A stretch of DNA of 64,000 nucleotides from Mycolicibacterium setense (GTDB lineage Bacteria > Actinomycetota > Actinomycetes > Mycobacteriales > Mycobacteriaceae), in contig NZ_JTJW01000009.1 in assembly GCF_000805385.1 (NCBI RefSeq), positions 248,001 to 312,000 of the forward strand. The letters run 5' to 3'. This document shows positions 28,290 to 37,003 of this stretch, in pieces (position 1 is the first letter of the stretch; the number at the start of each line of letters is the position of its first letter). The position numbers and the translations under genes are program-made. Below the pieces are notes generated by a model, which saw nothing but the letters and a program-made list of their open reading frames with translations, made no database searches and had not been told where the DNA came from.

Positions 28290-28882
28290 GCGAACACCCC
28301 GGCGACAACGGCCGCGATCGCGGCGTCGACCGCACGATGCGAGTCGGTGACCGTGAGAGTCCTTGTACTGGTGAGGAATTGGTAGTAGAGCGGGGCGGAG
28401 ACCTGCCGGATGACCGCAGCGGCGTCGGTTCCGGCCGGCGCTTCGCCCCGCTGCACCGCGTCGGTCACGCACCCGGCCCACTCCGCGATGCGCCGGTCGT
28501 AGAACAGCTGCAGCGCGGCTGCGGTGTCTCGATCGCACGTCGCCGCGGCGATCGCGGCCTTGAACAGCCTGCCTTGACGGGCATCGTTCAGGGTGCGACG
28601 GACCAGCTTGGCGTTGGCCCGGAGATCGCCGCGCAGTGATCCGGTGTCGGCCCGCGGCGTCGATTGTTCGGCCATGTCGGCCAAGAGGTCGGCCACCAAC
28701 GCCGGCACCGAGCCCCACCGTCGGTACACCGTCGACTTGCCGACGCCCGCCCGCTCGGCCACGGCCGTCAGTTCCAGACCGGCCAACCCGGCCTCGATCA
28801 GTAGATCGGCCGTCGCGCGCAACACCGCTTCGCGCACTGCCGCCGTGCGCCCGCCCGGCCGTTCGGCTGCCATGCGACTCAT
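28286..28882 (-). CDS. TetR-family regulator
   Basis: A 198-residue regulator with an HTH at about 18-63 (REAVLRATADLLIEAG, LTAVAERAGVGKSTVYRRWGS) and a C-terminal domain of the TetR_C_16/AcrR-like kind. The ATG at 28882 is used; an in-frame ATG three codons later is possible. It diverges from an aldo/keto reductase, and the 69-bp gap contains a repeated ATCCCGTTA box and an inverted repeat. It therefore probably represses itself and the reductase. Confidence 0.86.
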   Translation of the reverse strand: MSRMAAERPGGRTAAVREAVLRATADLLIEAGLAGLELTAVAERAGVGKSTVYRRWGSVPALVADLLADMAEQSTPRADTGSLRGDLRANAKLVRRTLNDARQGRLFKAAIAAATCDRDTAAALQLFYDRRIAEWAGCVTDAVQRGEAPAGTDAAAVIRQVSAPLYYQFLTSTRTLTVTDSHRAVDAAIAAVVAGVFA

Positions 28883-28889
28883 CTTAATA

Positions 28890-28942
28890 GGAATATTATC
28901 CCGTTAGTGCCGCGTTCCTTATCAGGAAGACAATCCCGTTAA
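28890..28942. promoter_or_regulatory. Candidate operators in TetR/aldo-keto reductase gap
   Basis: Two direct repeats of pattern GGAANANNATCCCGTTA lie at 28890-28906 and 28925-28941, 35 bp apart. The inverted repeat TTCCT-TATC-AGGAA (28915-28928) sits between them. The island is AT-rich relative to its surroundings. Confidence 0.45.
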
Positions 28943-28951
28943 GGAGTGGAA

Positions 28952-29989
28952 ATGGAATATCGCAGGGTGGGCGACTCTGACCTCATGGTCTCTGAGCTGA
29001 GCTTCGGCGCAGCGACTTTCGGTGGATCAGGAGAGTTCTTCGGCGCCTGGGGTGACACCGGCGTCAACCAGGCGCGGGCGATGGTCGATCTGGCCATCGA
29101 GGCCGGCATCAATCTGTTCGACACTGCCGACGTGTACTCCGACGGGGCCTCCGAGGAGGTGCTCGGCGCAGCTCTGCGCGGACGCCGCGACAGCGTACTG
29201 ATCTCCACGAAGGCCGCGCTGCCGACCGCTCCCGGCGATTGGGGAACGTCACGGGCACGGCTGTTGCGGGCCGTCGACTCCGCATTGACACGTCTGCAAA
29301 CCGACCGGATCGACCTGTTCCAGCTGCATGCCTACGACGCGTTCACACCGATCGAGGAGGTACTGGAATCCCTCGACACACTCGTCGAGCAAGGCAAGGT
29401 GCGCTACACCGGCGTGTCCAACTTTTCCGGCTGGCAACTGATGAAGTCACTCAGCCTCGCCGAAAAGCACGATCGCCCAAGGTATATCGCACACCAGGTG
29501 TACTACTCACTGATCGGACGCGATTACGAATGGGAGCTCATGCCGTTGGCGACCGCCGAGGGTGTCGGCGCGCTGGTGTGGAGCCCTTTGGGCTGGGGCC
29601 GGCTCACCGGGAAGGTGCGCCGCGGCCGGCCGCTGCCCGAGCGCAGCCGACTGCACGCCACCGCGGACGCGGGCCCGCCGGTCGATGACGACCTTCTCTA
29701 CGGTGTCGTCGATGCACTGGATGCGATCGCCGAGGAAACCGGCAGAACCGTGCCTCAGGTCGCACTCAACTGGCTGCTGCGCAGGCCCACGGTCTCATCG
29801 GTCATCATCGGGGCCCGGGACGAGCGGCAGTTGCGGGACAACCTCGGTGCGGTCGGGTGGGCACTGGATGCCGACCAGATCGCGCGACTGGATGCCGCGA
29901 GCACCCGCGAGGCGCCGTATCCCTACTTCCCGTACTTCCGTCAAGACGGGTTCGCGCGGCTCAATCCGCCTCTCGGTGCAACCCGGTGA
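28952..29989 (+). CDS. Aldo/keto reductase
   Basis: A 345-residue NADPH-dependent TIM-barrel reductase. The catalytic tetrad is visible: Asp in NLFDTADVYS with Tyr, Lys in LISTKAAL and His in LFQLHAYDAF. The C-terminal cofactor loop VIIGARDERQLRDNL (about 288-302) is present. It resembles the YdhF/Gcy-like AKR group that reduces aldehydes and ketones. The start ATG at 28952 follows AAGGAG by 5 nt; a GTG at 28946 overlaps that site and is unlikely. Its last 29 bp overlap the convergent carbonic-anhydrase-like gene. Confidence 0.88.
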   Translation: MEYRRVGDSDLMVSELSFGAATFGGSGEFFGAWGDTGVNQARAMVDLAIEAGINLFDTADVYSDGASEEVLGAALRGRRDSVLISTKAALPTAPGDWGTSRARLLRAVDSALTRLQTDRIDLFQLHAYDAFTPIEEVLESLDTLVEQGKVRYTGVSNFSGWQLMKSLSLAEKHDRPRYIAHQVYYSLIGRDYEWELMPLATAEGVGALVWSPLGWGRLTGKVRRGRPLPERSRLHATADAGPPVDDDLLYGVVDALDAIAEETGRTVPQVALNWLLRRPTVSSVIIGARDERQLRDNLGAVGWALDADQIARLDAASTREAPYPYFPYFRQDGFARLNPPLGATR

Positions 29990-30491
29990 GATGCGTGTAA
30001 GCCGCCGCGTTGAGCTGGTTGTGGCCGACCTCGTCATCACTGAGTTCCCGGCGCACCTTGGCGGGCACACCGGCCACCAGCGAGCGCGGCGGCACCACCA
30101 TGCCCTGGGGCACCACAGCACCGGCGGCGACCAGTGACCCGGCACCGATCACCGCACCGTTGAGCACCACCGCGCCCATCCCGACCAGGCTGTCCTGCTC
30201 GACGGTGCAGCCGTGCAGCACCACGTTGTGGCCCACCGTCACCCCGGTGGCGATCCGGCACGGGAAACCCGGGTCGACGTGGACGGTCACGCCATCCTGG
30301 ATGTTGCTGCCCTCGCCGACCTCGATCGGCTCGACCTCGGCGCGCAACGTGGCGCCGTACCAGACGCTGGCACCGGCGGCCAGCGAAACCTGGCCGATCA
30401 CACTGGCATTGGGGGCAACCCAGGCATCCGGGTCGATCTGCGGGGTATGACCGGCGACGGACACGATCAGCGGCTCTGGCATGCCGGTCAT
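29961..30491 (-). CDS. Gamma-carbonic-anhydrase-like hexapeptide-repeat protein
   Basis: A 176-residue left-handed beta-helix protein of the YrdA/PaaY/gamma-carbonic anhydrase family. Hexapeptide repeats run from PNASVIGQVSLAAGASVWYGATLRAE onward. Metal-binding histidines are in VTVHVDPG and VGHNVVLHGC. The end matches the family (SLVAGVPAKVRREL). The start is MTGMPEPLIV at 30491; the ATG at 30482 is equally possible. Carbonic anhydrase activity is not assured, since many family members lack it. The AraC-family gene upstream on this strand ends 22 bp away. Confidence 0.83.
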   Translation of the reverse strand: MTGMPEPLIVSVAGHTPQIDPDAWVAPNASVIGQVSLAAGASVWYGATLRAEVEPIEVGEGSNIQDGVTVHVDPGFPCRIATGVTVGHNVVLHGCTVEQDSLVGMGAVVLNGAVIGAGSLVAAGAVVPQGMVVPPRSLVAGVPAKVRRELSDDEVGHNQLNAAAYTHLTGLHREAD

Positions 30492-30513
30492 GGTAGACAG
30501 CCGACCGGCCCGC

Positions 30514-31470
30514 TCACGCGCCCTGGTAGACCTTGCGGTAGCTCGACGGCGACATCCCGACCCCGCGCCGCAGATGGTGACGCAGGTTGCCCGCGGTGCC
30601 CAGACCCGAACGTCTGGCCACCTCGTCGACCGACAGATCCCCCGATTCGAGCAGTTCGCGGGCCAGGTCGAGCCTGCGGCTGCGGATCCAGGCGCCCGGG
30701 GCCTGTCCGGTCTCCTCACGGAAGCGACGGTTGAACGTGCGGGCGCTCGTGTGGGCATGGGCGGCCAGTCGCGTCACCGTGAGTTCCTCGTCGAGGTGCT
30801 GCAGCGCCCAATCGCGAGTCGCCGCCGTCGACGCGTGATCGGTGACGGTGAACCCGTGGTCGATGAACTGAGCCTGTCCGCCCTCCCGCCACGGTGGCAC
30901 CACGCAATAGCGGGCCACCGCGTTCGCCACCTGGGCACCATGGTCGGAGCGAATGATGTGCAGGCACAAGTCGATTCCGGCAGCCAGACCAGCCGAGGTC
31001 AGGACGTCCCCGTCGTCGACGAAGAGGACGTCCTCGTCAAGGCGGACGCCGGGGTGCAACCGCCGCATGTCCGCGGCGAACCGCCAATGGGTGGTGGCCG
31101 GCCGTCCGTCCAGCAGGCCCGCGGCGGCCAGCACGAACGCTCCGGTGCAGATCGACACCAGCCGGGTGCCGCGGCGGATCCGCGACAGGGCCTCGGTCAC
31201 GTCAGCGCCCAGCACCCCCTCGGCCCGTGCCGGCGCGTACCTGGTGCCCGGGATCACCACGGTGTCGGCCGATTCCAACGCCTCGGCTCCGGCCGCGGGC
31301 ACCATCGCGAACCCGGTCGTCGACGGCACCGGATCGGTGGTGAGCCCGCATGTCACGACGTCGTAGAGCGGATTGCCCGCGCCGTCGGTGGCGGTGGAGA
31401 ACAGCAGCGGCGCGATGGTGGCGTCGAAGCCGACCACCGGGGCCAGCATCAGGACGGCGACGCGGTGCAC
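30514..31470 (-). CDS. GlxA-type AraC-family regulator (DJ-1/PfpI plus HTH)
   Basis: A 318-residue regulator. The N-terminal DJ-1/PfpI-like domain (about 1-170) carries the nucleophile-elbow-like SICTGAFVLAAAGLLDGR, and the AraC HTH (about 215-315) carries LAAHAHTSARTFNRRFREETG and VDEVARRSGLG. The start GTG at 31470 was chosen because longer in-frame extensions would run into the divergent transporter gene. It diverges from an MFS gene (82-bp gap) and is likely its regulator. The PfpI domain is probably a ligand sensor. Confidence 0.87.
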   Translation of the reverse strand: MHRVAVLMLAPVVGFDATIAPLLFSTATDGAGNPLYDVVTCGLTTDPVPSTTGFAMVPAAGAEALESADTVVIPGTRYAPARAEGVLGADVTEALSRIRRGTRLVSICTGAFVLAAAGLLDGRPATTHWRFAADMRRLHPGVRLDEDVLFVDDGDVLTSAGLAAGIDLCLHIIRSDHGAQVANAVARYCVVPPWREGGQAQFIDHGFTVTDHASTAATRDWALQHLDEELTVTRLAAHAHTSARTFNRRFREETGQAPGAWIRSRRLDLARELLESGDLSVDEVARRSGLGTAGNLRHHLRRGVGMSPSSYRKVYQGA

Positions 31471-31473
31471 GAC

Positions 31474-31520
31474 GCCAGTGTGGCACGTTTTTGACGATTG
31501 CTGTCGTTTATGCCACTGGC
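31474..31520. promoter_or_regulatory. Inverted half-sites between AraC-type regulator and MFS gene
   Basis: GCCAGTGTGGCA (31474-31485) and TGCCACTGGC (31511-31520) are inverted copies 25 bp apart, with a T-rich stretch between. Paired distal sites like this suit an AraC-family dimer that controls both divergent genes. Confidence 0.4.
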
Positions 31521-31552
31521 ACCGCACAGCCCTCCTCGGCGAAGGTGATCGG

Positions 31553-32857
31553 GTGACACTCGCCACCAACCCGAACCCGACGCGCTTCGGCATCCACTGG
31601 GCCTGGGTGGTCGCCGCGGTGAGCTTCGTGGCGATCCTCGGCGCGGCCGGGTTCCGGTCCATTCCGGGCGTGATGATGAATCCGCTGCACCATGAGTTCG
31701 GCTGGACGCACGGCACGGTCGGGCTGGCCATGTCGGTCAACATGATGTTGTACGGGCTCACCGCCCCGTTTGCCGCCGCACTCATGGACCGCTTCGGGGT
31801 CCGGCCGGTGCTGACCGTGTCGCTGCTGCTGATCGCCACCGGGTCGGCCGGCAGCATCGCGATGACGGCCAGCTGGCAGTTGGTGCTGCTGTGGGGCGTG
31901 CTGGTCGGCATCGGCACCGGGTCGATCTCGATGGGATTCGTGGCGATCATCGCCACCCGCTGGTTCGAACAGCGCCGCGGACTCGTCACCGGTGTGCTCA
32001 CCGCTGCCAGCGCCACCGGTCAACTGCTGTTCCTGCCGGTCGTCGCGGCCGTCACCACGGCACACGGCTGGCGCTGGGCCGCCTTGATCGTCGCGGCCGC
32101 CTCGCTGGCAGTCGTCCCGCTCGTCGCGCTGTTCATGCGCAACCGGCCCGCCGACCTGGGTCTGGCACCGTACGGGGCGACCGAACTCGCCCCGCCCGCC
32201 CCGGCTCCGGCGGGCGGCTTCAAGACCGCCTTCGACGGCCTGCGCCTCGGCGCACGGACCCGCGTGTTCTGGCTGCTGGCCGGAAGCTTCGCGATCTGCG
32301 GGATGACCACCAACGGGCTGATCGGCACGCACTTCATCCCGGCCGCCAACGACCACGGCATGCCCACGACGGTCGCCGCGGGCCTGCTGGCCACCATCGG
32401 CATTCTCGACGTCGCGGGCACGGTGTTCTCCGGCTGGCTCACCGACCGCGTGGACCCCCGGCTGCTGCTGCTCGTCTACTACGCGGGCCGCGGCCTGTCC
32501 CTGCTGCTGTTGCCGTCACTGCTGTCCCCGCACGCCGAACCGAGCACCTGGGTATTCGTCATCTTCTATGGCCTGGACTGGGTGGCCACCGTGCCGCCGA
32601 CGATCGTGCTGTGCCGCGACTACTTCGGGGACCGTTCGCCGGTGGTGTTCGGCTGGGTGTTCGCCTCCCACCAGGTCGGCGCGGCCATCGCGGCCGCGGG
32701 CGCAGGATGGCTGCGGGATCTGAACGGCAACTACGACCTGGCTTTCCGGCTCGCGGCCGGGCTGTGTTTCGTCGCCGCGGCACTTTGTCTCAGTATCCGA
32801 AAAGCGCAGGTCACCGCGGTCGAGGTGGTCAGCGTCGACAGGTCGACTTTGCCGTAA
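31553..32857 (+). CDS. Major facilitator superfamily transporter (monocarboxylate/OFA-like)
   Basis: A 434-residue, 12-segment MFS protein. The N-terminal FGIHWAWVVAAVSFVAIL, GFRSIPGVMMNPLHHEFGW and the loop DRFGVRPVLTVS are typical of the OFA/MCT group that moves monocarboxylates. A Pro/Ala-rich central loop at about 200-215 divides the halves. The start GTG at 31553 follows GAAGG by about 9 nt. Longer in-frame upstream sequence would overlap the divergent AraC-family gene. The regulator next door suggests inducible uptake or export; substrate unknown. Confidence 0.84.
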   Translation: MTLATNPNPTRFGIHWAWVVAAVSFVAILGAAGFRSIPGVMMNPLHHEFGWTHGTVGLAMSVNMMLYGLTAPFAAALMDRFGVRPVLTVSLLLIATGSAGSIAMTASWQLVLLWGVLVGIGTGSISMGFVAIIATRWFEQRRGLVTGVLTAASATGQLLFLPVVAAVTTAHGWRWAALIVAAASLAVVPLVALFMRNRPADLGLAPYGATELAPPAPAPAGGFKTAFDGLRLGARTRVFWLLAGSFAICGMTTNGLIGTHFIPAANDHGMPTTVAAGLLATIGILDVAGTVFSGWLTDRVDPRLLLLVYYAGRGLSLLLLPSLLSPHAEPSTWVFVIFYGLDWVATVPPTIVLCRDYFGDRSPVVFGWVFASHQVGAAIAAAGAGWLRDLNGNYDLAFRLAAGLCFVAAALCLSIRKAQVTAVEVVSVDRSTLP

Positions 32858-33013
32858 CGACGACGTAGCGCTTACGATCCGATGCGGCGCCGCGGGGAAC
32901 GCTGAGTCGGTGGTGCTCGCGGTCGCTCTCCATAGTCGCGCGGAAGATTCGCGTAACGCGTCACCGGCAGCCGACGAATAAAGGCTAGGCATGAGCGGGA
33001 GGAAAACCCACCA

Positions 33014-33724
33014 ATGAAGACTCGCACCAAGACACTGGGCGTTGCAGCGGCCGTCGCCGCCATGACGGCGTCGCTGCCGTTGGCGGTCACCGCCTACGCC
33101 GATCCGGCGCCGACGACGACCACCGCCCCGGTCGTGGAGATCCCCGACCCGCAGGGCTCGGGCTGCGACAACTTCAAGAAGGCCATGCCGGAGTGGAAGA
33201 GCCTCGCGGATCTGCCCGCGGGCAAGGTTCTGGCCAGCATCCCGGACATCAGCACCTTCAACGCCGCGCTGTCCGGCGGCATGAACCCGGCCGTCAACAT
33301 CGTGCCGGTGCTCGACAACGGGCCGTACGTGATCTTCGCGCCGACCAATGACGCGTTCGCCGCCATGGAGCCCGGCAAGCTCGACGCCCTCAAGGCCGAT
33401 CCGGCCGCGCTCACCAGCCTGGACTACTACCACGCGTTCCTCGGCCTGCTCGGCCCCGATGACGTCAAGGGGCAGCGGCCCACCCAGCAGGGCGCCGAGG
33501 TCAAGGTGACCGGCAAGGGCGGCGACATCAAGGTCAACGACACCGCCAAGCTGGTCTGCGGTCCCATCCAGGCGCAGAACGCCCGGATCTACATGATCGA
33601 CACCGTGCTCGATCCCAACAGCCCGCCGGAGGCCCTGGTGCCGACGATCAGCGGCACCAGCACCACGAAGGCAGCGGAGACGACCACCCCGGCCACCCCC
33701 GCCGCCGACGCACCGATCGGCTGA
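33014..33724 (+). CDS. Secreted fasciclin-domain protein
   Basis: A 236-residue exported protein. The signal peptide is about residues 1-29 (MKTRTKTLG, hydrophobic core, then TAYA before DP). A Pro/Thr-rich spacer leads to one fasciclin (FAS1) domain at about 60-195, with YVIFAPTNDAFAAM and YYHAFLGLLGPDDV; a Thr/Pro/Ala-rich tail follows. It resembles the MPT70/MPT83-type secreted FAS1 proteins but has no lipobox. GGGAGG lies 11 nt before the ATG. The 156 bp upstream has no gene; a strong bidirectional hairpin follows the stop. Role in adhesion or the envelope is inferred from the family. Confidence 0.85.
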   Translation: MKTRTKTLGVAAAVAAMTASLPLAVTAYADPAPTTTTAPVVEIPDPQGSGCDNFKKAMPEWKSLADLPAGKVLASIPDISTFNAALSGGMNPAVNIVPVLDNGPYVIFAPTNDAFAAMEPGKLDALKADPAALTSLDYYHAFLGLLGPDDVKGQRPTQQGAEVKVTGKGGDIKVNDTAKLVCGPIQAQNARIYMIDTVLDPNSPPEALVPTISGTSTTKAAETTTPATPAADAPIG

Positions 33725-33753
33725 TCTTTCCCAGCGCGACTCAGCGCGAGAAA

Positions 33754-33793
33754 CGTAAAACTGCCCCTTTCATGTGAAAGGGGCAGTTTTGCG
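33754..33793. terminator. Bidirectional terminator hairpin with recurrent flank
   Basis: A 19-bp stem with one wobble pair: AAAACTGCCCCTTTCA pairs with TGAAAGGGGCAGTTTT around a TG loop. It lies between the convergent fasciclin and acyl-CoA dehydrogenase genes. Its right flank GCGTCTGCTCGGCG (33791-33804) recurs exactly at 41169-41182 in another hairpin. Confidence 0.75.
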
Positions 33794-33806
33794 TCTGCTC
33801 GGCGAA

Positions 33807-34949
33807 CTAGACGCCCAGCTCGCGGCCGATGATCTCCTTCATGATCTCGGTGGTGCCACCGAAGATCGTCTGAATACGTCCGTCCACGTAGGCGCGGGCG
33901 ACCCGGTACTCCATCATGTAGCCGTAGCCGCCGTGCAGCTGCACGCAGTTGTCGACGACCTTCTTGGCGACCTCGGTCGCCCACCACTTGGCCTTGGCGG
34001 CTTCGACCGCCGTCAGCTCGCCGTCGACCACGCCCTGCAGACAGCGGTCGATGTAGGTCTCGGTGACCTCCAGCTCGGTCTCCATCTCGGCGAGCAGGAA
34101 CCGGTTGTGTTGGAAGCTGCCGATGGGCTGGCCGAATGCCTTGCGGTCCTTGGCATATTGCAGCGTCTCCTGGAAGACCGCCCGCGCACCGTAGATCGCC
34201 GAGATGGCGATCGAGAGCCGCTCCGAGGGCAGGTTGGTCATCAGGTGGTAGAAACCGCGACCCTCCTTGCCGAGCAGGTTGGCATTCGGCACCCGCACGT
34301 TCTCGAAGTTCAGCTCCGAGGTGTCCTGGCTGTGCAGGCCCATCTTGTCGAGCTTGCGGCCGCGGGTGAAGCCTTCCATCCCGCGCTCCACCACGAACAG
34401 TGAGAAGCCCTTGTGCCCGGCCTCCGGATCGGTACGCGCCACCACGACACACAGGTCGCAGTTGATGCCTGAGGAGATGAAGGTCTTGGCGCCGTTGATG
34501 ATCCAGTCGTCACCGTCACGCACCGCCGAGGTGCGGATGCCGGCCAGGTCACTGCCCGCGCCCGGTTCGGTCATCGCGACCGCGATGATCGTCTCGCCGC
34601 TGGCGATGCCGGGCAGCCAGCGCTTCTTCTGCTCGTCGTTGGTGAGGTCCTTGAAGTACGGACCGACGACATCGTTGTGCAGGCTCAGCGCCGGGCCGTG
34701 CACGCCGGCCTTGGCGATCTCCTCGTCGATGATGGCGTTGAACCGGAAATCGTCGGAACCGCCGCCGCCGAACTCCTCGGGCATGTTGAACCCGATGACG
34801 CCGTACTTGCCGGCCGCCGTGTACGCCGACCGGTCGACGATGCGCTCGGTCTCCCACTTCTCGGAGTTGGGCACGAGCTCACGCTCGATGTACTCCTTGA
34901 CCGTCTCGCGGAACGCCTCGTGTTCGGCGGTATAGATGTGTCGCTTCAT
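33807..34949 (-). CDS. Acyl-CoA dehydrogenase (FadE-type)
   Basis: A 380-residue FAD enzyme introducing the 2,3-double bond in acyl-CoA. Blocks are AMTEPGAGSDLAGIRTSA (about 124-141, FAD/substrate), the FISSGINCDL region, AFGQPIGSFQHNRF (about 271-284) and HGGYGYMMEY plus IFGGTTEIMKEIIGR near the C-terminus. The IFGGT motif lacks the Glu of the short/medium-chain IYEGT. The base is then probably the Glu in LPSERLSIA, as in long-chain and isovaleryl-CoA types. It is the last gene of the thiolase-crotonase-dehydrogenase operon, 3 nt after the crotonase. The chain-length substrate is not determined. Confidence 0.9.
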   Translation of the reverse strand: MKRHIYTAEHEAFRETVKEYIERELVPNSEKWETERIVDRSAYTAAGKYGVIGFNMPEEFGGGGSDDFRFNAIIDEEIAKAGVHGPALSLHNDVVGPYFKDLTNDEQKKRWLPGIASGETIIAVAMTEPGAGSDLAGIRTSAVRDGDDWIINGAKTFISSGINCDLCVVVARTDPEAGHKGFSLFVVERGMEGFTRGRKLDKMGLHSQDTSELNFENVRVPNANLLGKEGRGFYHLMTNLPSERLSIAISAIYGARAVFQETLQYAKDRKAFGQPIGSFQHNRFLLAEMETELEVTETYIDRCLQGVVDGELTAVEAAKAKWWATEVAKKVVDNCVQLHGGYGYMMEYRVARAYVDGRIQTIFGGTTEIMKEIIGRELGV

Positions 34950-34952
34950 GGC

Positions 34953-35753
34953 TTACTTTGCCTTCCAAACAGGTTCGCGCTTCTGGGCGAAGGCCAGCGG
35001 CCCTTCCTTGGCGTCCTCGGTTTGCAGCAGCGTGCTGAACTCACGGTTGGTGCGCTTCCAGCCGTCCTTGTCGCCGGTGATGACGCCCTCGTCGGCGCCG
35101 TACGCGACCCGCTTGCTCGCCTGCACGGCCAGCGGAGCGTTGCCCGTGATCCGTTCGGCCAATTTGAGTGCGGCGTCGACGACGGTGCCATCCGGCACCA
35201 CCTGGTTGATCAGGCCCCAGCGCAGCGCGTCGGCCGATGACATCGGCTCACCGGTGAACAGCAGCTCGTTGGCCACCTTGCGGGGCAGCTGCTCGGCGAT
35301 GCGGAACACGCCACCGGCACCGGCGATCAGGCCCCGCTTCACCTCGGGCAGACCGAATTTGGCGTTCTCCTCGGCGACGATCAGATCGCTGGCCAGGGCC
35401 AGTTCCGTGCCGCCACCGAGAGCGGTGCCGTTGACCGCGGCGATGGTCGGCTTGTCGATGAAATGGCTGACGTAGCCGGCGAATCCGTATTCCGGATGTT
35501 CGGGGTGGAAGAGATTCTCGCCCCGCGAGATCGCCTTGAGGTCGGCGCCGGCGCAGAACGACTTGTCCCCCGATCCGGTGAGCACGACGACACGGATCTC
35601 GGGATCGTTCTGGGCCTGCTCCAACGCGTCGCCGACGGCGATGCTGACCGAGGCGTTGATCGCGTTGCGCGCCTCGGGCCGGTTGATCGTGATGAGCAGT
35701 ACGTTGCCGCGCTTCTCTACGAGCGCGCCGGGCTGGTTGTCGGTGTCGGTCAC
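34953..35753 (-). CDS. Enoyl-CoA hydratase
   Basis: A 266-residue crotonase with both hydratase glutamates, one in GGGTELALASD (about 112-122) and one in KFGLPEVKRGL. The oxyanion blocks FCAGADLKAI and GTALGGG are also present. It therefore should hydrate 2-enoyl-CoA in beta-oxidation. The start GTG at 35753 overlaps the thiolase stop (GTGA), and a longer in-frame extension inside the thiolase gene is rejected. Contrast the crotonase at 26127, which lacks both glutamates. Confidence 0.9.
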   Translation of the reverse strand: MTDTDNQPGALVEKRGNVLLITINRPEARNAINASVSIAVGDALEQAQNDPEIRVVVLTGSGDKSFCAGADLKAISRGENLFHPEHPEYGFAGYVSHFIDKPTIAAVNGTALGGGTELALASDLIVAEENAKFGLPEVKRGLIAGAGGVFRIAEQLPRKVANELLFTGEPMSSADALRWGLINQVVPDGTVVDAALKLAERITGNAPLAVQASKRVAYGADEGVITGDKDGWKRTNREFSTLLQTEDAKEGPLAFAQKREPVWKAK

Positions 35754-36910
35754 AGGAGCTCCAGGATGGTCGCGTTGGCCTGGCCGCCACCCTCGCACAT
35801 GGTCTGCAGGCCGTACTGAATGTTGTTGTCCCGCATGTGGTACAGCAGGGTGGTCAGAATACGGGCACCGGAGCCGCCGAGCGGGTGGCCCAGGGCGATC
35901 GCGCCGCCGTTGGGGTTGAGCCTGCTCTCGTCGGCGCCGATGTCCTTGAGCCAGGCCATCGGAACCGGGGCGAACGCCTCGTTGACCTCGAATACGCCGA
36001 TCTGATCGACACTCAGGCCGGACTTGGCCAGCGCCTTCTGGGTGGCCGGGATCGGCGCGGTCAGCATGATGACCGGATCGGCGCCGGCGAGCACCGCGGT
36101 GTGCACCTTGGCAAGTGGCTTGAGCCCCAGGTCTTTTGCCTTCTCGGCCGACATCACGAGCAGCGCGGCCGATCCGTCGGAGATCTGGCTGGAGTTACCG
36201 GCGTGGATCACACCGTCCTCCTTGAAGGCCGGCTTGATGGCTGCCATGGACTCGACCGTGCCGCCGCGACGGATGCCACCGTCCTCAAGCACTGTGCTCT
36301 TGTTGCCGTCCGCGTCCGTCACGTTGATGCCCACGATCTGATCCTTGAACGCACCGGCATCCTGTGCGGCAGCAGCTTTTTCGTGCGAACGCAGGGAGAA
36401 CTCGTCGAGCGCCGTGCGCGAAAGGCCCCACTGCTCGGCGATCATCTCGGCGCCGACACCCTGGTTGGGCGTCTTGTGGTCGTAGCGCTCGCGGAACGCC
36501 TCCGGGTAGGGATGTCCGCCGCTGGCCAGCGAGGATCCCATCGGGGTGCGTGACATCGACTCGACACCACCGGCCACGACGACGTCGTAGTGGCCGGCGA
36601 TGACGCCTGCGACGGCGAAGTGCAGGGACTGCTGGCTGGATCCGCACTGGCGGTCGACGGTGACACCGGGGACCGTCTCGGGCCAGCCCGCGGTCAGCAG
36701 GGCGGTGCGGGCGATGTCGAGCGCCTGCTCGCCGGCCTGCATGACACAGCCCCAGATGACGTCGTCGACCAGGGCGGGATCGATCCCGGCGCGCTGCACC
36801 AGACCGTTGAGGACCTGGGCCGACAGCTCAGACGGATGCACACCGGAGAGGGCGCCGTTGCGCTTGCCGACAGGTGAGCGGACAGCCTCGACGATGACGG
36901 CTTCAGCCAT
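35750..36910 (-). CDS. Acetyl-CoA C-acyltransferase (thiolase, FadA-type)
   Basis: A 386-residue thiolase cleaving 3-ketoacyl-CoA. Nucleophile Cys89 is in VDRQCGSSQQS, His342 in NGGAIALGHPLG, and the second catalytic Cys, about 372, is in TMCEGGGQAN. The N-terminus AVIVEAVRSPVGKRNG is typical. It is the first gene of the operon thiolase-crotonase-acyl-CoA dehydrogenase and has AAAGGAG before its ATG. The degradative direction fits its partners. Confidence 0.91.
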   Translation of the reverse strand: MAEAVIVEAVRSPVGKRNGALSGVHPSELSAQVLNGLVQRAGIDPALVDDVIWGCVMQAGEQALDIARTALLTAGWPETVPGVTVDRQCGSSQQSLHFAVAGVIAGHYDVVVAGGVESMSRTPMGSSLASGGHPYPEAFRERYDHKTPNQGVGAEMIAEQWGLSRTALDEFSLRSHEKAAAAQDAGAFKDQIVGINVTDADGNKSTVLEDGGIRRGGTVESMAAIKPAFKEDGVIHAGNSSQISDGSAALLVMSAEKAKDLGLKPLAKVHTAVLAGADPVIMLTAPIPATQKALAKSGLSVDQIGVFEVNEAFAPVPMAWLKDIGADESRLNPNGGAIALGHPLGGSGARILTTLLYHMRDNNIQYGLQTMCEGGGQANATILELL

Positions 36911-36984
36911 GACTTCTCCTTTGAAGGGTGGGGGCGCCCCCCGTTGTAACCAATTGGGGCACTCGAGGTGAAAATAGACCAGAA

Positions 36985-37003
36985 GGTTTACTAGGTCAAC
37001 CTA
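36985..37003. promoter_or_regulatory. Candidate operator upstream of thiolase operon
   Basis: The inverted repeat TAGGT-CA-ACCTA (36992-37003) is preceded by GGTTTACT (36985-36992). The same GGTTTACT occurs at 38488-38495, in front of the FadR-type regulator gene, which makes that regulator the natural candidate. The site is about 80 bp upstream of the thiolase start. Confidence 0.35.
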
